Shown: positions 1 through 7,665 of the stretch, in pieces
How positions within the stretch are numbered: the stretch's first letter is position 1
Layout of the letters: each line of letters opens with the position of its first letter
From: CALMKX01 sp044869955
Lineage (GTDB): Bacteria > Acidobacteriota > Thermoanaerobaculia > Multivoradales > SZUA-115
Reading direction: 5' to 3'
NCBI GenBank assembly: GCA_044869955.1
Contig: JBIOYC010000101.1
Span: forward strand, 1 to 23,312
DNA: 23,312 nt
The notes under the pieces: generated by a model
What the model was told of the DNA's origin: nothing
Database searches by the model: none
Seen by the model: the letters and a program-made list of their open reading frames with translations, nothing else
Position numbers and translations under genes: made by a program

Positions 1-2841
1 GACCTGGAGAGGGCCGCGGCGATCGCCCGGTCGGCCATCACCGTGGTCAAGAACGAGGGCGCGGTGCTGCCGCTCGCCGCGGAGCAACCGTTGAACCTGC
101 TGCATCTGGTGCTCTCGAGCGATCCCAGCGACCGCGGGATCCTCGGCCTTCCAGAGGCGGAGCTGGCGGCGCGGGGGATCCCGGTCGACACCCGCCGGCT
201 GGGCCCGGACTTTTCGGCGGCCACGGCCGACGAGATCGTCGCCGCGGCGGCCGGCCGCACTCACGTGCTGGTCTCGGCGTTCGTGCGGGTGGCCTCGTTC
301 AAGGGCACGGCCGCGATGCGCCCCCGACAGGCCGAGCTGCTTCGGCGACTGGCGGCGACCGGCGTGCCCGTGATCGTGGTCTCCTTCGGCAGCCCCTATC
401 TGCTGCTACAGTTCCCCGAAGTCCCCGTCTACCTCTGCGCCTACGGCTGGGCCGAGTCGAGCCAACGCGCGGCGGTGGCGGCCCTGTTCGGAGAGACCGA
501 CGTGGCGGGCAAGCTGCCGGTGACCCTGCCGGGGCTCTTCCCCTTCGGCCACGGCCTCGAGATCCCCCACCGCGCGATGACCCTCGCCCTCGCCCCTCCC
601 GAGCAAGTCGGCTTCCGCCCCGGTGCCATGGCCGAGGTGGACGCCGTGATCGAGCGGGCCCTCGCCGAGCACGCCTTCCCCGGCGCGGTGGTGGCCCTGG
701 GCCGCCGGGGCAAGCTGGTGCACGTCGCGGCCTTCGGACGCCAGAGCTACGAGCCGGACGCACCCGCCGTCACCCCCGACACGATCTACGACCTCGCCAG
801 CCTGACCAAGGTGATCGCCACCACCGCGATGGCGATGATGCTGGTCGAGGAGGGGCGCCTCGACCTCGAAAAGAGGGTGATGGACTTCCTGCCGCGTTTC
901 CGCGGCCCGGGCAAGGAGAGGGTGCGGGTGCGCGATCTGCTCACCCATTCCGGGGGCCTGCCGGCGCACCTGCCCCTCTACCAGGAGGCGAATGGCAGGG
1001 AGGCGATCCTCGAGCTCGTCCAGACCGCGGATCTCGCCTACCCGCCGGGGAGCCGCTCGGAGTACAGCGACCTCGGCGTCCTGTTGCTGGGCGAGATCCT
1101 GGAGCGGGTGGCGGGGCGCTCCCTCGAGGGCTTCGTCCGCGAGCGCGTGCTCGGGCCCCTGGTGATGGGCGACACCGGCTACCGGCCCGGACGCCACCTC
1201 CTGCCGCGGATCGCCCCCACCGAGCAGGACCCCTGGCGGGGCCGCCTGGTGCATGGCGAGGTTCACGACGAGAACGCCCACGCTCTGGGCGGCGTGGCGG
1301 CGCATGCCGGTCTCTTCGGCACCGCGCCGGACCTCGCCCGCTTCGCCCAGATGATGCTCAACGGCGGCATCCTCGAGCACCATCGCCTGGTCTCGCGGGC
1401 GACCGTCGAGGCGTTCACCCGTCGCTGCACCGTGCCGGGCTCCACGCGCGCCCTGGGCTGGGACACCCGCTCCGCCACCGGCTCCTCGGCCGGTACCTTG
1501 TTCTCGGCGGGCTCCTACGGGCACACCGGCTTCACCGGCACCTCGTTGTGGATCGACCCCGAGCGCGAGCTGTTCCTGATCCTGCTCACCAACCGTGTCC
1601 ACCCCACGCGGGAGAACATCGCCATTCGCCAGGTCCGTCCAGCCCTGGCCGATGCGGTGATCCGGGGCCTGGCGGACTTCGTGCCGGCGCCGGCCGTGCG
1701 GGTGGGGCTCGAGCGGCTGGGGGAGGTGGGGGTGCCGTCGCTGGCCGGCAAGAAGGTGGGCCTGGTGGCCCATGGGGCCTCGGTCACGGCCGACGGGAAG
1801 AGCGCCCTCGAGGTCCTGCGCGGCCACGGGGCGGAGGTGGTGCGGCTGTTCTCCCCCGAACATGGCCTCGCCGGCGAGGCCGGGGCGGGGGAGGTGGTGC
1901 CGAGTGGCCGGGACAAGGCCAGCGGTCTGCCCGTGGTGAGCCTCTACGGCGACCAACGCAAGCCGTCGGAGCAGAACCTCGCCGGCCTCGACGCCCTGGT
2001 TTTCGACCTCCAGGATGCCGGCGTGCGCTTCTACACCTACGCCAGCACCTTGCTGCTCTGCCTGGAGGCCGCGGCCGAGGCGGGCCTCGAGCTGGTGGTC
2101 CTGGACCGGCCCAATCCCCTGGGTGGCGAGAGGGTGGAGGGGCCGGTCTCGGCCCCCCGCGAGATGGTGGCGGCCAGCTTCCTGAACCTCGCGCCGGGGC
2201 CCCTGGTTCACGGCCTGACCTTGGGCGAGCTGGCGCGCCACGCCAACGCGGCCCGGCCGAAGCCGGCACGGCTCACGGTGGTGCCGATGAGCGGCTGGCG
2301 GCGCGCGATGACCTGGAGCGAGACCGGGCGGCCCTGGGTGCCACCCTCTCCGAACCTGCGCAGCGCCGAGGCCGCCCTAGCCTATCCGGGCGTGGCCCTG
2401 CTGGAGACCACCAACGTCTCGGAGGGGCGGGGCACGGCGTCACCCTTCCTGCTGCTGGGCGCTCCCTGGCTCGAGCCTTCCCGCTTGACCCTGTCGGTCC
2501 CAGGCTTCGGCTTCCAGCCCCTGCGCTTCGTGCCCAGAGCCTCGCCGGCCACACCAGCCCCCAAGCACCAGGATCGGGAGTGCCGGGGCCTGAGCGTGCA
2601 GGTGACCGACGCGGCCGGCGCTCAGCCCTACCGGCTGGGGATCGAGCTGCTGGCAGCCCTGGCGCGGCAGGCGGGCTTCGAGTGGAGGGAAGGCGGCGCG
2701 GCCCTCACCCGCCTGCTGGGCACGCCCAGGGTGCTCGCGGCACTGCGCGCCGGCACGCCGATCGCAGCGATCCTCGCCGCCGACGAGGCCGACCACCGCG
2801 CCTGGCGAGAGGCGCGCCGGGCGGCGTTGCTGTACGAGTGA
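1..2841 (+). CDS. Fused peptidoglycan-recycling enzyme: GH3 C-terminal domain + AmiE-like serine hydrolase + NamZ (DUF1343), 5' partial
   Basis: The frame is open from base 1, so the gene starts upstream; 946 residues are visible (numbered from base 1). Residues 1 to about 195 are the C-terminal alpha/beta domain of a family 3 glycoside hydrolase (opening motif ITVVKNEGAVLPL, closing motif GKLPVTLPG); its catalytic barrel is off-window. Residues about 205-560 are a class C beta-lactamase-fold serine hydrolase with SLTK (S267, K270), YSD (Y355) and HTG (H508). Residues about 565-946 are a NamZ/DUF1343 domain with SPEHG (E620, expected catalytic acid) and DAGVRFYTY. In Bacillus subtilis nagZ, amiE and namZ are separate neighbouring genes that strip GlcNAc, peptide and MurNAc from cell-wall fragments; the order of parts here is NagZ-AmiE-NamZ. 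Family assignments are strong; that the GH3 part is a NagZ rather than another beta-glycosidase is inferred. The gene ends convergent with hicB. Confidence 0.88.
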   Translation, partial: DLERAAAIARSAITVVKNEGAVLPLAAEQPLNLLHLVLSSDPSDRGILGLPEAELAARGIPVDTRRLGPDFSAATADEIVAAAAGRTHVLVSAFVRVASFKGTAAMRPRQAELLRRLAATGVPVIVVSFGSPYLLLQFPEVPVYLCAYGWAESSQRAAVAALFGETDVAGKLPVTLPGLFPFGHGLEIPHRAMTLALAPPEQVGFRPGAMAEVDAVIERALAEHAFPGAVVALGRRGKLVHVAAFGRQSYEPDAPAVTPDTIYDLASLTKVIATTAMAMMLVEEGRLDLEKRVMDFLPRFRGPGKERVRVRDLLTHSGGLPAHLPLYQEANGREAILELVQTADLAYPPGSRSEYSDLGVLLLGEILERVAGRSLEGFVRERVLGPLVMGDTGYRPGRHLLPRIAPTEQDPWRGRLVHGEVHDENAHALGGVAAHAGLFGTAPDLARFAQMMLNGGILEHHRLVSRATVEAFTRRCTVPGSTRALGWDTRSATGSSAGTLFSAGSYGHTGFTGTSLWIDPERELFLILLTNRVHPTRENIAIRQVRPALADAVIRGLADFVPAPAVRVGLERLGEVGVPSLAGKKVGLVAHGASVTADGKSALEVLRGHGAEVVRLFSPEHGLAGEAGAGEVVPSGRDKASGLPVVSLYGDQRKPSEQNLAGLDALVFDLQDAGVRFYTYASTLLLCLEAAAEAGLELVVLDRPNPLGGERVEGPVSAPREMVAASFLNLAPGPLVHGLTLGELARHANAARPKPARLTVVPMSGWRRAMTWSETGRPWVPPSPNLRSAEAALAYPGVALLETTNVSEGRGTASPFLLLGAPWLEPSRLTLSVPGFGFQPLRFVPRASPATPAPKHQDRECRGLSVQVTDAAGAQPYRLGIELLAALARQAGFEWREGGAALTRLLGTPRVLAALRAGTPIAAILAADEADHRAWREARRAALLYE

Positions 2842-2863
2842 GCAGTCGCGGCTGGCGTGGTGG

Positions 2864-3091
2864 TCAGACGGCGACTAGCCGAGGGCGGGGCTCAGGGATC
2901 GAACGGCCGAGCTCTAGAGAGGTCTCGATCCACTCCCGGATCACGACCTCGACGTTCTCCAGAGCCTCGGCGCGCGTCCCCCCGTCTGCCATGCAGCCGG
3001 GAAGCTCAGGAGCCTCGGCGATCCAGGCGCTGTCGTCGTCGCTCCAGAAGAGGATGACTTCGTAGCGCGGATCAAGAGTTGTCGGGCTCAC
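2864..3091 (-). CDS. hicB: HicB-family antitoxin
   Basis: A 75-residue protein starting at GTG. The core YEVILFWSDDDSAWIAEAPELPGC followed by 'GGTRAEALENVEVVIREWI' regions is the compact HicB partial RNase-H-like fold (beta strands then helix) that binds and blocks HicA. It is short and has no visible helix-turn-helix or ribbon-helix-helix tail, so it may not bind DNA on its own. It lies downstream of hicA and overlaps its end by 20 bases (3072-3091), the usual translationally coupled order toxin then antitoxin. The surrounding DNA is less GC-rich than its neighbours, consistent with transfer. Function is assigned from family and pairing. Confidence 0.85.
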   Translation of the reverse strand: MSPTTLDPRYEVILFWSDDDSAWIAEAPELPGCMADGGTRAEALENVEVVIREWIETSLELGRSIPEPRPRLVAV

Positions 3092-3335
3092 GGTGGAGAT
3101 TGTAGCGCAGGATCAGGGCTCGAACCTGCTTCACCTGATAGGGCTTGGCGAGCCGCTTCTTGGGCTGGAGGTTCAAGATTTCCGGGATCCCCTCACGGCT
3201 GAAGATGTGGTGAGATCCGCGGATCCGGACCTGGAAGGAAAGAGCCTCGAGGAGGCTGCAGAGGGAGACAAACGGCAAGTCATGGTCGTGCCGGGCTGTC
3301 AGCACGAGATCGAGAGTCTTTCTCCAGCTCAACAC
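3072..3335 (-). CDS. hicA: HicA-family mRNA interferase toxin
   Basis: An 87-residue protein beginning GTG-TTG (start at 3335, or the TTG at 3332). The middle carries RGSHHIF, the HicA dsRBD-like motif whose histidine is the catalytic residue of this translation-dependent RNase family. The C-terminal part, NLQPKKRLAKPYQVKQV, matches the longer HicA subgroup. The toxin would cleave mRNA in the cytoplasm and be neutralised by the HicB encoded just downstream. No truncation or missing catalytic residue is seen, so the module looks intact. Its start overlaps the end of a possible upstream ORF by 7 bases. AGA and ATA codons and lower GC set this stretch apart from the flanking core genes. Confidence 0.87.
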   Translation of the reverse strand: MLSWRKTLDLVLTARHDHDLPFVSLCSLLEALSFQVRIRGSHHIFSREGIPEILNLQPKKRLAKPYQVKQVRALILRYNLHREPDNS

Positions 3336-3463
3336 GGCACCTCCAGCTCGAGAGTCAGCTCATCGATGGCTCGCAGCTGGAGTATCTCGGTGACCGTGTT
3401 CAGGGTCAAGCGAAACTTCGCTGAGCGGGCGACCCAGGGTCTCTCCCTCTCCTCGCGTCTCAC
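3329..3463 (-). CDS. Possible small leader protein of the hicAB operon
   Basis: A 44-codon frame from GTG at 3463 to TGA at 3329-3331. The last half (KFRLTLNTVTEILQLRAID, then ELTLELEVPC) reads like a genuine small folded segment with alternating hydrophobic residues rather than a chance GC-rich frame. Its stop overlaps the hicA start by 7 bases, as expected for translational coupling. No convincing ribosome binding site precedes the GTG, and the frame continues upstream antisense to the next gene, so the true start is unsure. I do not recognise the family. It could be a third component of the module, a leader peptide, or a remnant. Confidence 0.35.
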   Translation of the reverse strand: MRREERERPWVARSAKFRLTLNTVTEILQLRAIDELTLELEVPC

Positions 3464-3467
3464 GTGA
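3460..3467. promoter_or_regulatory. Palindrome upstream of hicA (candidate operator)
   Basis: TCACGTGA is a perfect 8-base palindrome between the hic operon and the divergent membrane-protein gene. It overlaps the GTG proposed as start of the small ORF. A palindrome at this place could be an autoregulatory operator, but the HicB here lacks an obvious DNA-binding tail, and 8 bases can occur by chance. Confidence 0.2.
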
Positions 3468-3506
3468 AATACTGCGCGTCTCGAACGCGTCCTGGAGGAG
3501 CCCTGG

Positions 3507-4175
3507 ATGTCGACCGCCGAGATCCCCGCCGTTTCGGTCGTACCGGTGGAGGAAGAGGGCCCGAACCTCTTCCGCACCATCCTCACCGTCGCCTGGGGCG
3601 CGATCCTGATCGCCCTGATGATCGAGGTCTTCCTGCTCAGCGTGCCGCTGCTCACGGGCACGCCCCTCAAGAGCCTGGCGCAGCTGATCGCCGACGTCGC
3701 CCAGAAGATCTCCTGGTCCTTCCTGGTCTGCGTCGGAGTGGCTTTCGGCATGGCGCTGCGGCGGGCTCAGCCGGCGGCGATGGGGATCCTGGGTCTGATC
3801 TCCGCTCCCCTGGCCTTCACGCTCGCGAAGTCGGTGCACAAGGGGCTGCTCCAGGCCCTCGGATTGGCCAGCGTGGCGGGTGGCGCCTCGCCGTTGCTGA
3901 TCGGCGGCATGAAGTCGCTCGAATACGGCCTGCTCGGCTTCCTGCTCGGGATCCTGGCCAGGAAAGGCCTCGGACTGAAGGCCTACCTGGGTCTCGGCGC
4001 CTTGATGGGGCTGACCTTCGGCACCGTGATGGTGATCGTCCTCAACCGCGCCTCGCCGCCGCCGGTGCCGACCGCCGCGGTGATCACGCGCAGCATCAAC
4101 GAGCTGTTCTTCCCGGTCGGGTGCTCCCTGGTGATCTACGCGGCCGAGGTCCTCGCCAGACGGCTCAAGGCCTGA
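3507..4175 (+). CDS. Polytopic membrane protein of unknown function
   Basis: A 222-residue protein starting at ATG, preceded by a strong GGAGGAG ribosome binding site at 3494-3500 with 6 bases of spacing, which fixes the start. After a 22-residue polar N-terminus there are about six or seven hydrophobic segments (for example around residues 24-48, 68-85, 92-108, 112-132, 138-155, 160-180 and 195-212), separated by short basic loops such as RKGLGLK. No catalytic motif, binding motif or known domain is recognisable. It lies divergent from the hic operon and convergent with the DUF2059 gene, 20 bases away, and therefore is probably a single-gene unit. Function cannot be stated. Confidence 0.8.
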   Translation: MSTAEIPAVSVVPVEEEGPNLFRTILTVAWGAILIALMIEVFLLSVPLLTGTPLKSLAQLIADVAQKISWSFLVCVGVAFGMALRRAQPAAMGILGLISAPLAFTLAKSVHKGLLQALGLASVAGGASPLLIGGMKSLEYGLLGFLLGILARKGLGLKAYLGLGALMGLTFGTVMVIVLNRASPPPVPTAAVITRSINELFFPVGCSLVIYAAEVLARRLKA

Positions 4176-4195
4176 GCTCGGCGCCTGCAACCCCC

Positions 4196-4741
4196 TCAGC
4201 GCGGCGGGGGCTCGGCGGCCGGCGGCGGCGAGGCGCCCTTGCGCTCGGCTTCGGCCTTGACCCGCTGAGCGGCGATCTCCTGCTCCTTGTAGGCGGTGAT
4301 CAGCGCCACCAGCCTCTCGGCCAGGCTGCCGCCCCAATCCCCGCTGTTGAGCATCGTCTCCTGGGCGACCGAGCCCTGCTTCTTGACGATGCTCTGGCCG
4401 ACCGGGGTGGCGTACAGGGCGATCAGGGCGTCCATCTCTTCGTTCGTGAACAGGCGAGCGTAGGCCGTGACCAGTCGTTCGGTGAGCTCTTTGGGGTCGA
4501 CCTGGGCCCGGAATTTGTCGAACAGCTCGGCCGGCACGTCCTTGCGCTTGGATTTCAGGTCGTCGACCACCGAGTCGCGGATGCGGGGACCGAGCTGGTC
4601 GACGCCCGAGAGCTCGATGAGCTTGCGCGCGCGGGCCGCGCTTTCGGGGGAAGGAGGGGGAGCTGTCGGCTCCTGGGCGGAGAGGGCAGGGGCGATCAGG
4701 GCGAAGAGCAGGGCGAGGGACGGGAGCCACTTGGCGTTCAT
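4196..4741 (-). CDS. DUF2059-domain secreted protein
   Basis: A 181-residue protein with a clear Sec signal peptide (MNAKWLPSLALLFALIAPALSAQ, probable cleavage after ALSA). It is followed by a helical region whose segment LFTNEEMDALIALYATPVG is the hallmark of DUF2059, a family of small periplasmic proteins with no agreed function. The C-terminus is low-complexity Pro/Ala/Glu. It follows the putative lipoprotein gene by 30 bases on the same strand and is likely cotranscribed with it. The family call is confident; the role is unknown. Confidence 0.8.
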   Translation of the reverse strand: MNAKWLPSLALLFALIAPALSAQEPTAPPPSPESAARARKLIELSGVDQLGPRIRDSVVDDLKSKRKDVPAELFDKFRAQVDPKELTERLVTAYARLFTNEEMDALIALYATPVGQSIVKKQGSVAQETMLNSGDWGGSLAERLVALITAYKEQEIAAQRVKAEAERKGASPPPAAEPPPR

Positions 4742-4771
4742 TGGTGGAAATCTATCCCAGGAAGGACGGGC

Positions 4772-5305
4772 TCAGGCGCCGGCGTCGGCCTTCCCGAGCC
4801 GCTCGAGGATCCGGCCGGCGAGGGCGACCGCCCGGTCCTTGAGCCACTTCTCATTGCCCACCTGGACGGTGACCAGCAGCCGGCGCCGGCCGGCCAGCAC
4901 GTGGAGCTGGCGCACCTGATCGCCGGCCCACAGGGCCCCGTCCGCCAAGCCCGGAACGTCCTCGATGTCCCCGGCGGCCATGCGCTTCAGCACCCGGCGG
5001 GCGATCTTCTGGGCGTCGCGGGCTTCCTCCAGGGAACGGAACGCGCGCACCTCCAGGGCCACCACCCGCACCACGTCGCCGGGTGCCGTGCCGTAGGTGC
5101 ACTTGGTGAGGTCCTTGCCGAGCTCGTCCTCGGCCAGGCTGCTCATGGAGTAGAGGCGCTGGCCGGTGGCCTCCTCGACGTCCTCGGAGAGCAGGAGCTC
5201 GCAGGCGACCACCGGGGGTGGCGGCGGTGAGGTCGCAGCAGGGCCGCCACAAGCTCCGGCCGACAGGGCGAGCCAGAGCGACAGGGCAAGGACTCGGTAG
5301 CTCAT
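4772..5305 (-). CDS. Putative lipoprotein, DUF3558-like
   Basis: A 177-residue protein with a hydrophobic N-terminus ending LALSAGAC, where the cysteine could be lipidated, although the lipobox is not ideal (A at -3). A Pro-rich linker follows. The body starts CELLLSEDVEEATGQ and contains a second cysteine (KCTYG), resembling the layout of DUF3558-type lipoproteins, which are also uncharacterised. It is the first gene of a two-gene minus-strand unit with the DUF2059 gene and is divergent from parE. A minus-strand TACAAT (plus 5335-5340) about 30 bases upstream is a possible -10 box, with no good -35. The family link is tentative. Confidence 0.65.
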   Translation of the reverse strand: MSYRVLALSLWLALSAGACGGPAATSPPPPPVVACELLLSEDVEEATGQRLYSMSSLAEDELGKDLTKCTYGTAPGDVVRVVALEVRAFRSLEEARDAQKIARRVLKRMAAGDIEDVPGLADGALWAGDQVRQLHVLAGRRRLLVTVQVGNEKWLKDRAVALAGRILERLGKADAGA

Positions 5306-5403
5306 TCGGTCGTCTCGGTGGGGAGGGTCGACGGATTGTATCCGACCCCGAGCGCCAGCTGCCCCACGTTAAGATGGCGCGGTTTCTCTTTCGGGTGATC
5401 AAA

Positions 5404-7299
5404 ATGCCGCCGACTCCCACTTATGACGCTTCCGCCATCGAAGTCTTAACCGGCCTCGAGCCGGTTCGGCGCCGGCCGGGGATGTACACCTCGACCGAAC
5501 GCCCCAACCACCTGGCCCAGGAGGTCATCGACAACTCGGTCGACGAGGCCATCGCCGGCCACTGCGACCGAATCGACGTCACCCTCCATGCCGACGGCTC
5601 CCTCTCCGTCCAGGACAACGGCCGCGGCATGCCCGTGGACCGCCACAAGGACGAGGGGGTCTCCGGCGTCGAGGTGATCCTCACCCGCCTGCACGCCGGC
5701 GCCAAGTTCTCGGACAAGAGCTACCGCTTCTCGGGTGGCCTCCACGGCGTGGGAGTGTCGGTGGTCAACGCCCTGTCCTCGAAGCTCGAGGTCTGGGTGC
5801 GCCGGGGCGGCAGAGAGCACTACATGAGCTTCGCCGGGGGCGACAAGACCAGCGACCTCAGGGTGATCGGCGACGTGGGGCAGAGGAACACCGGCTCGAC
5901 CGTGCGCTTCTGGCCCGACGAGCGCTACTTCGACACCCCCAGGTTCAACGTCTCGCGCTTGAAGCGGAGCCTGAAGGCCAAGGCGGTGCTCTGCCCCGGC
6001 CTCCACGTGCGCTTCACCGACGAGGCCAGCCCGGACGAGAGCGAGGAGTGGTACTACGAGGAGGGTCTGAACGACTACCTGCTGGACGAGCTCGAGGGCG
6101 TCGCGCTGGCGCCGGAGAAGCCCTTCGTAGCCCACTTCAAGGGCGCCGACGAGGAGGTCGACTGGGCGGTGGCGTGGATCCTCGACGACGCCGAGCTGGT
6201 GACCGAGAGCTACGTCAACCTCATCCCCACCGTCCAGGGGGGCACCCACGTCAACGGCTTCCGGGCCGGCCTCACCGAGGCCGTGCGCGAGCTCTGCGAG
6301 TTCCGCGGCCTGCTGCCCCGGGGAGTGAAGCTCGCCCCCGAGGACGTCTGGGCCCGCTGCACCTACGTGCTCTCGACGCGCATGAAAGAGCCCCTCTTCA
6401 CCGGCCAGACCAAGGAGCGCCTGGCCTCTCGCGAGGCGGCGGCCTTCGTCGCCGGGGTCGCCAAGGACTCCTTCAGTCTGTGGGCCAACGAGCACGTGGC
6501 CGACGCCGAGAAGATCGCCCAGCTGGCGATCGACAGCGCCCTCGCCCGGCAGAAGGCGGCCAAGCAGGTGCAGCGCAAGAAGGTCACGGCCGGCCCGGCC
6601 CTGCCCGGCAAGCTCGCCGACTGCACCAGCCAGAACTTCGACGAGACCGAGCTGTTCCTGGTCGAGGGAGACTCCGCGGGCGGCTCGGCCAAGCAGGCCC
6701 GCAGCAAGGAGTTCCAGGCCATCCTGCCGCTCCGCGGCAAGATCCTGAACACCTGGGAGGTGTCGCCGGCCGAGGTGCTGGGCTCGCAGGAGGTGCACGA
6801 CATCGCCGTCGCTCTGGGCGTCGATCCCGGATCCGCGAACCTCACCGGCTTGCGCTACGGCAAGGTCTGCATCCTGGCGGATGCGGACTCCGACGGCTCG
6901 CACATCGCTTCCTTGCTGACCGCCCTGTTCTTGAAGCATTTCCGGCCGCTGGTGGCGGAGGGGCGGGTGCACGTGGCGATGCCCCCCCTCTACCGCATCG
7001 ACGTCGGCAAGCAGGTCTACTACGCCCTCGACGAGGAGGAGAAGCGGGGGATCCTGGCCCGCATCGAGGCCGAGGGCCAGCGCGGTAAGGTCAACGTCCA
7101 GCGCTTCAAGGGCCTGGGCGAGATGAACCCGATCCAGCTGCGCGAGACCACCATGGCCCCCGAGACCCGCCGCCTGGTCCAGCTGGTGCTCGACGCCGAG
7201 GCCCCCCCCGACGCCCTCCTCGACATGCTCCTCGGCAAGGCCCGCGCCACCGACCGCAAGGCCTGGCTCTCCGAGAAGGGAAACCTGGCGGAGGTGTGA
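5404..7299 (+). CDS. parE: DNA topoisomerase IV subunit B (ParE)
   Basis: 631 residues from the ATG at 5404; E. coli ParE has 630. It carries the ATPase and TOPRIM half of topoisomerase IV, which decatenates chromosomes. The GHKL ATPase is visible as E40..N44 (EVIDNSVDEA), D71 in DNGRGMP and the LHGVGVSVVNAL glycine loop. TOPRIM is visible as EGDSAGG (E421) and DADSDG (D493, D495, D497). The C-terminus retains QRFKGLGEMNP. The N-terminus AIEVLTGLEPVRRRPGMYT and the lack of a GyrB-type insert identify ParE rather than GyrB. In-frame starts at 5218 and 5374 would add residues absent from the family. A downstream antitoxin gene starts 9 bases after the stop. The protein looks unusually E. coli-like for the inferred lineage. 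Confidence 0.95.
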   Translation: MPPTPTYDASAIEVLTGLEPVRRRPGMYTSTERPNHLAQEVIDNSVDEAIAGHCDRIDVTLHADGSLSVQDNGRGMPVDRHKDEGVSGVEVILTRLHAGAKFSDKSYRFSGGLHGVGVSVVNALSSKLEVWVRRGGREHYMSFAGGDKTSDLRVIGDVGQRNTGSTVRFWPDERYFDTPRFNVSRLKRSLKAKAVLCPGLHVRFTDEASPDESEEWYYEEGLNDYLLDELEGVALAPEKPFVAHFKGADEEVDWAVAWILDDAELVTESYVNLIPTVQGGTHVNGFRAGLTEAVRELCEFRGLLPRGVKLAPEDVWARCTYVLSTRMKEPLFTGQTKERLASREAAAFVAGVAKDSFSLWANEHVADAEKIAQLAIDSALARQKAAKQVQRKKVTAGPALPGKLADCTSQNFDETELFLVEGDSAGGSAKQARSKEFQAILPLRGKILNTWEVSPAEVLGSQEVHDIAVALGVDPGSANLTGLRYGKVCILADADSDGSHIASLLTALFLKHFRPLVAEGRVHVAMPPLYRIDVGKQVYYALDEEEKRGILARIEAEGQRGKVNVQRFKGLGEMNPIQLRETTMAPETRRLVQLVLDAEAPPDALLDMLLGKARATDRKAWLSEKGNLAEV

Positions 7300-7308
7300 G
7301 GGATAGTC

Positions 7309-7539
7309 ATGGTCAAGACGACCCTTTATCTCGATGAGATCCTCGATCGTGAGATCAAGCGGATCGCCAAGAGTCAGGGGCGTAGCAAGCACGAAGTGAT
7401 CCGCGAAGCCCTGACCGCCTACACCCAGCGCATCACGTCGCTGGCGCCGTTAGGCATCGCTGCATTTCGCAGCGGCCGGTCGGACGTTGCCGAGCGAGCC
7501 GAGGATCTGCTCTGGGTGGAGGAGACTCCAGGTCGATGA
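7309..7539 (+). CDS. Ribbon-helix-helix antitoxin (VapB-like)
   Basis: A 76-residue protein. MVKTTLYLDEILDREIKRIA followed by a basic helix (QGRSKHEVIREAL) is a ribbon-helix-helix (CopG/Arc) DNA-binding fold. The tail ending DLLWVEETPGR is typical of antitoxins that pair with PIN-domain toxins. It starts 9 bases after parE, with the ribosome binding site in the parE stop region, so it is presumably cotranscribed. Its TGA overlaps an ATG (ATGA, 7536-7539), as in complete vapBC pairs, but what follows is only the end of a PIN toxin. The antitoxin therefore appears intact but orphaned and may survive as an autoregulator or a neutraliser of other toxins. Confidence 0.82.
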   Translation: MVKTTLYLDEILDREIKRIAKSQGRSKHEVIREALTAYTQRITSLAPLGIAAFRSGRSDVAERAEDLLWVEETPGR

Positions 7540-7661
7540 TCGCTGCCGATCAGCTCGGCATCGATCGGGTCTTCACGCTCGACGAACGGCACTTCCGGGC
7601 GGTCGTCCCCAAGAGCGGGCGCCCTTTCACTCTCTGGCCGGCCGACTTCAGCGCCCCCTGA
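7536..7661 (+). pseudogene. VapC PIN-domain toxin remnant (C-terminal 41 residues only)
   Basis: From the ATG overlapping the antitoxin stop, the frame reads MIAADQLGIDRVFTLDERHF and ends with a RPFTLWPAD motif. This is the last third of a PIN domain: the 'A..LG...V.TLD.RHF' segment holds the final acidic residue, and the terminal 'ftLlPad' strand follows. PIN toxins of this type are about 130 residues and begin with a catalytic 'DTSAL'-like strand; that strand and about 90 residues holding the other acidic residues are absent. The loss joins exactly at the ATGA overlap, and the Met may be the internal Met of 'VMAVAERLG'. Without the catalytic quartet it should not be an active RNase. Confidence 0.75.
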
Positions 7662-7665
7662 GCTC

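Noticed and set aside
1548..3065. Plus-strand 505-codon frame overlapping the fusion enzyme and hicB
   Set aside because: It is out of frame with the clearly conserved NamZ domain and antisense to hicB, and its composition is Gly/Arg/Pro-rich.
5218..5403. N-terminal extension of ParE from an earlier start
   Set aside because: It would overlap the divergent lipoprotein gene and add 62 residues unlike any ParE. The ATG at 5404 gives the family length.
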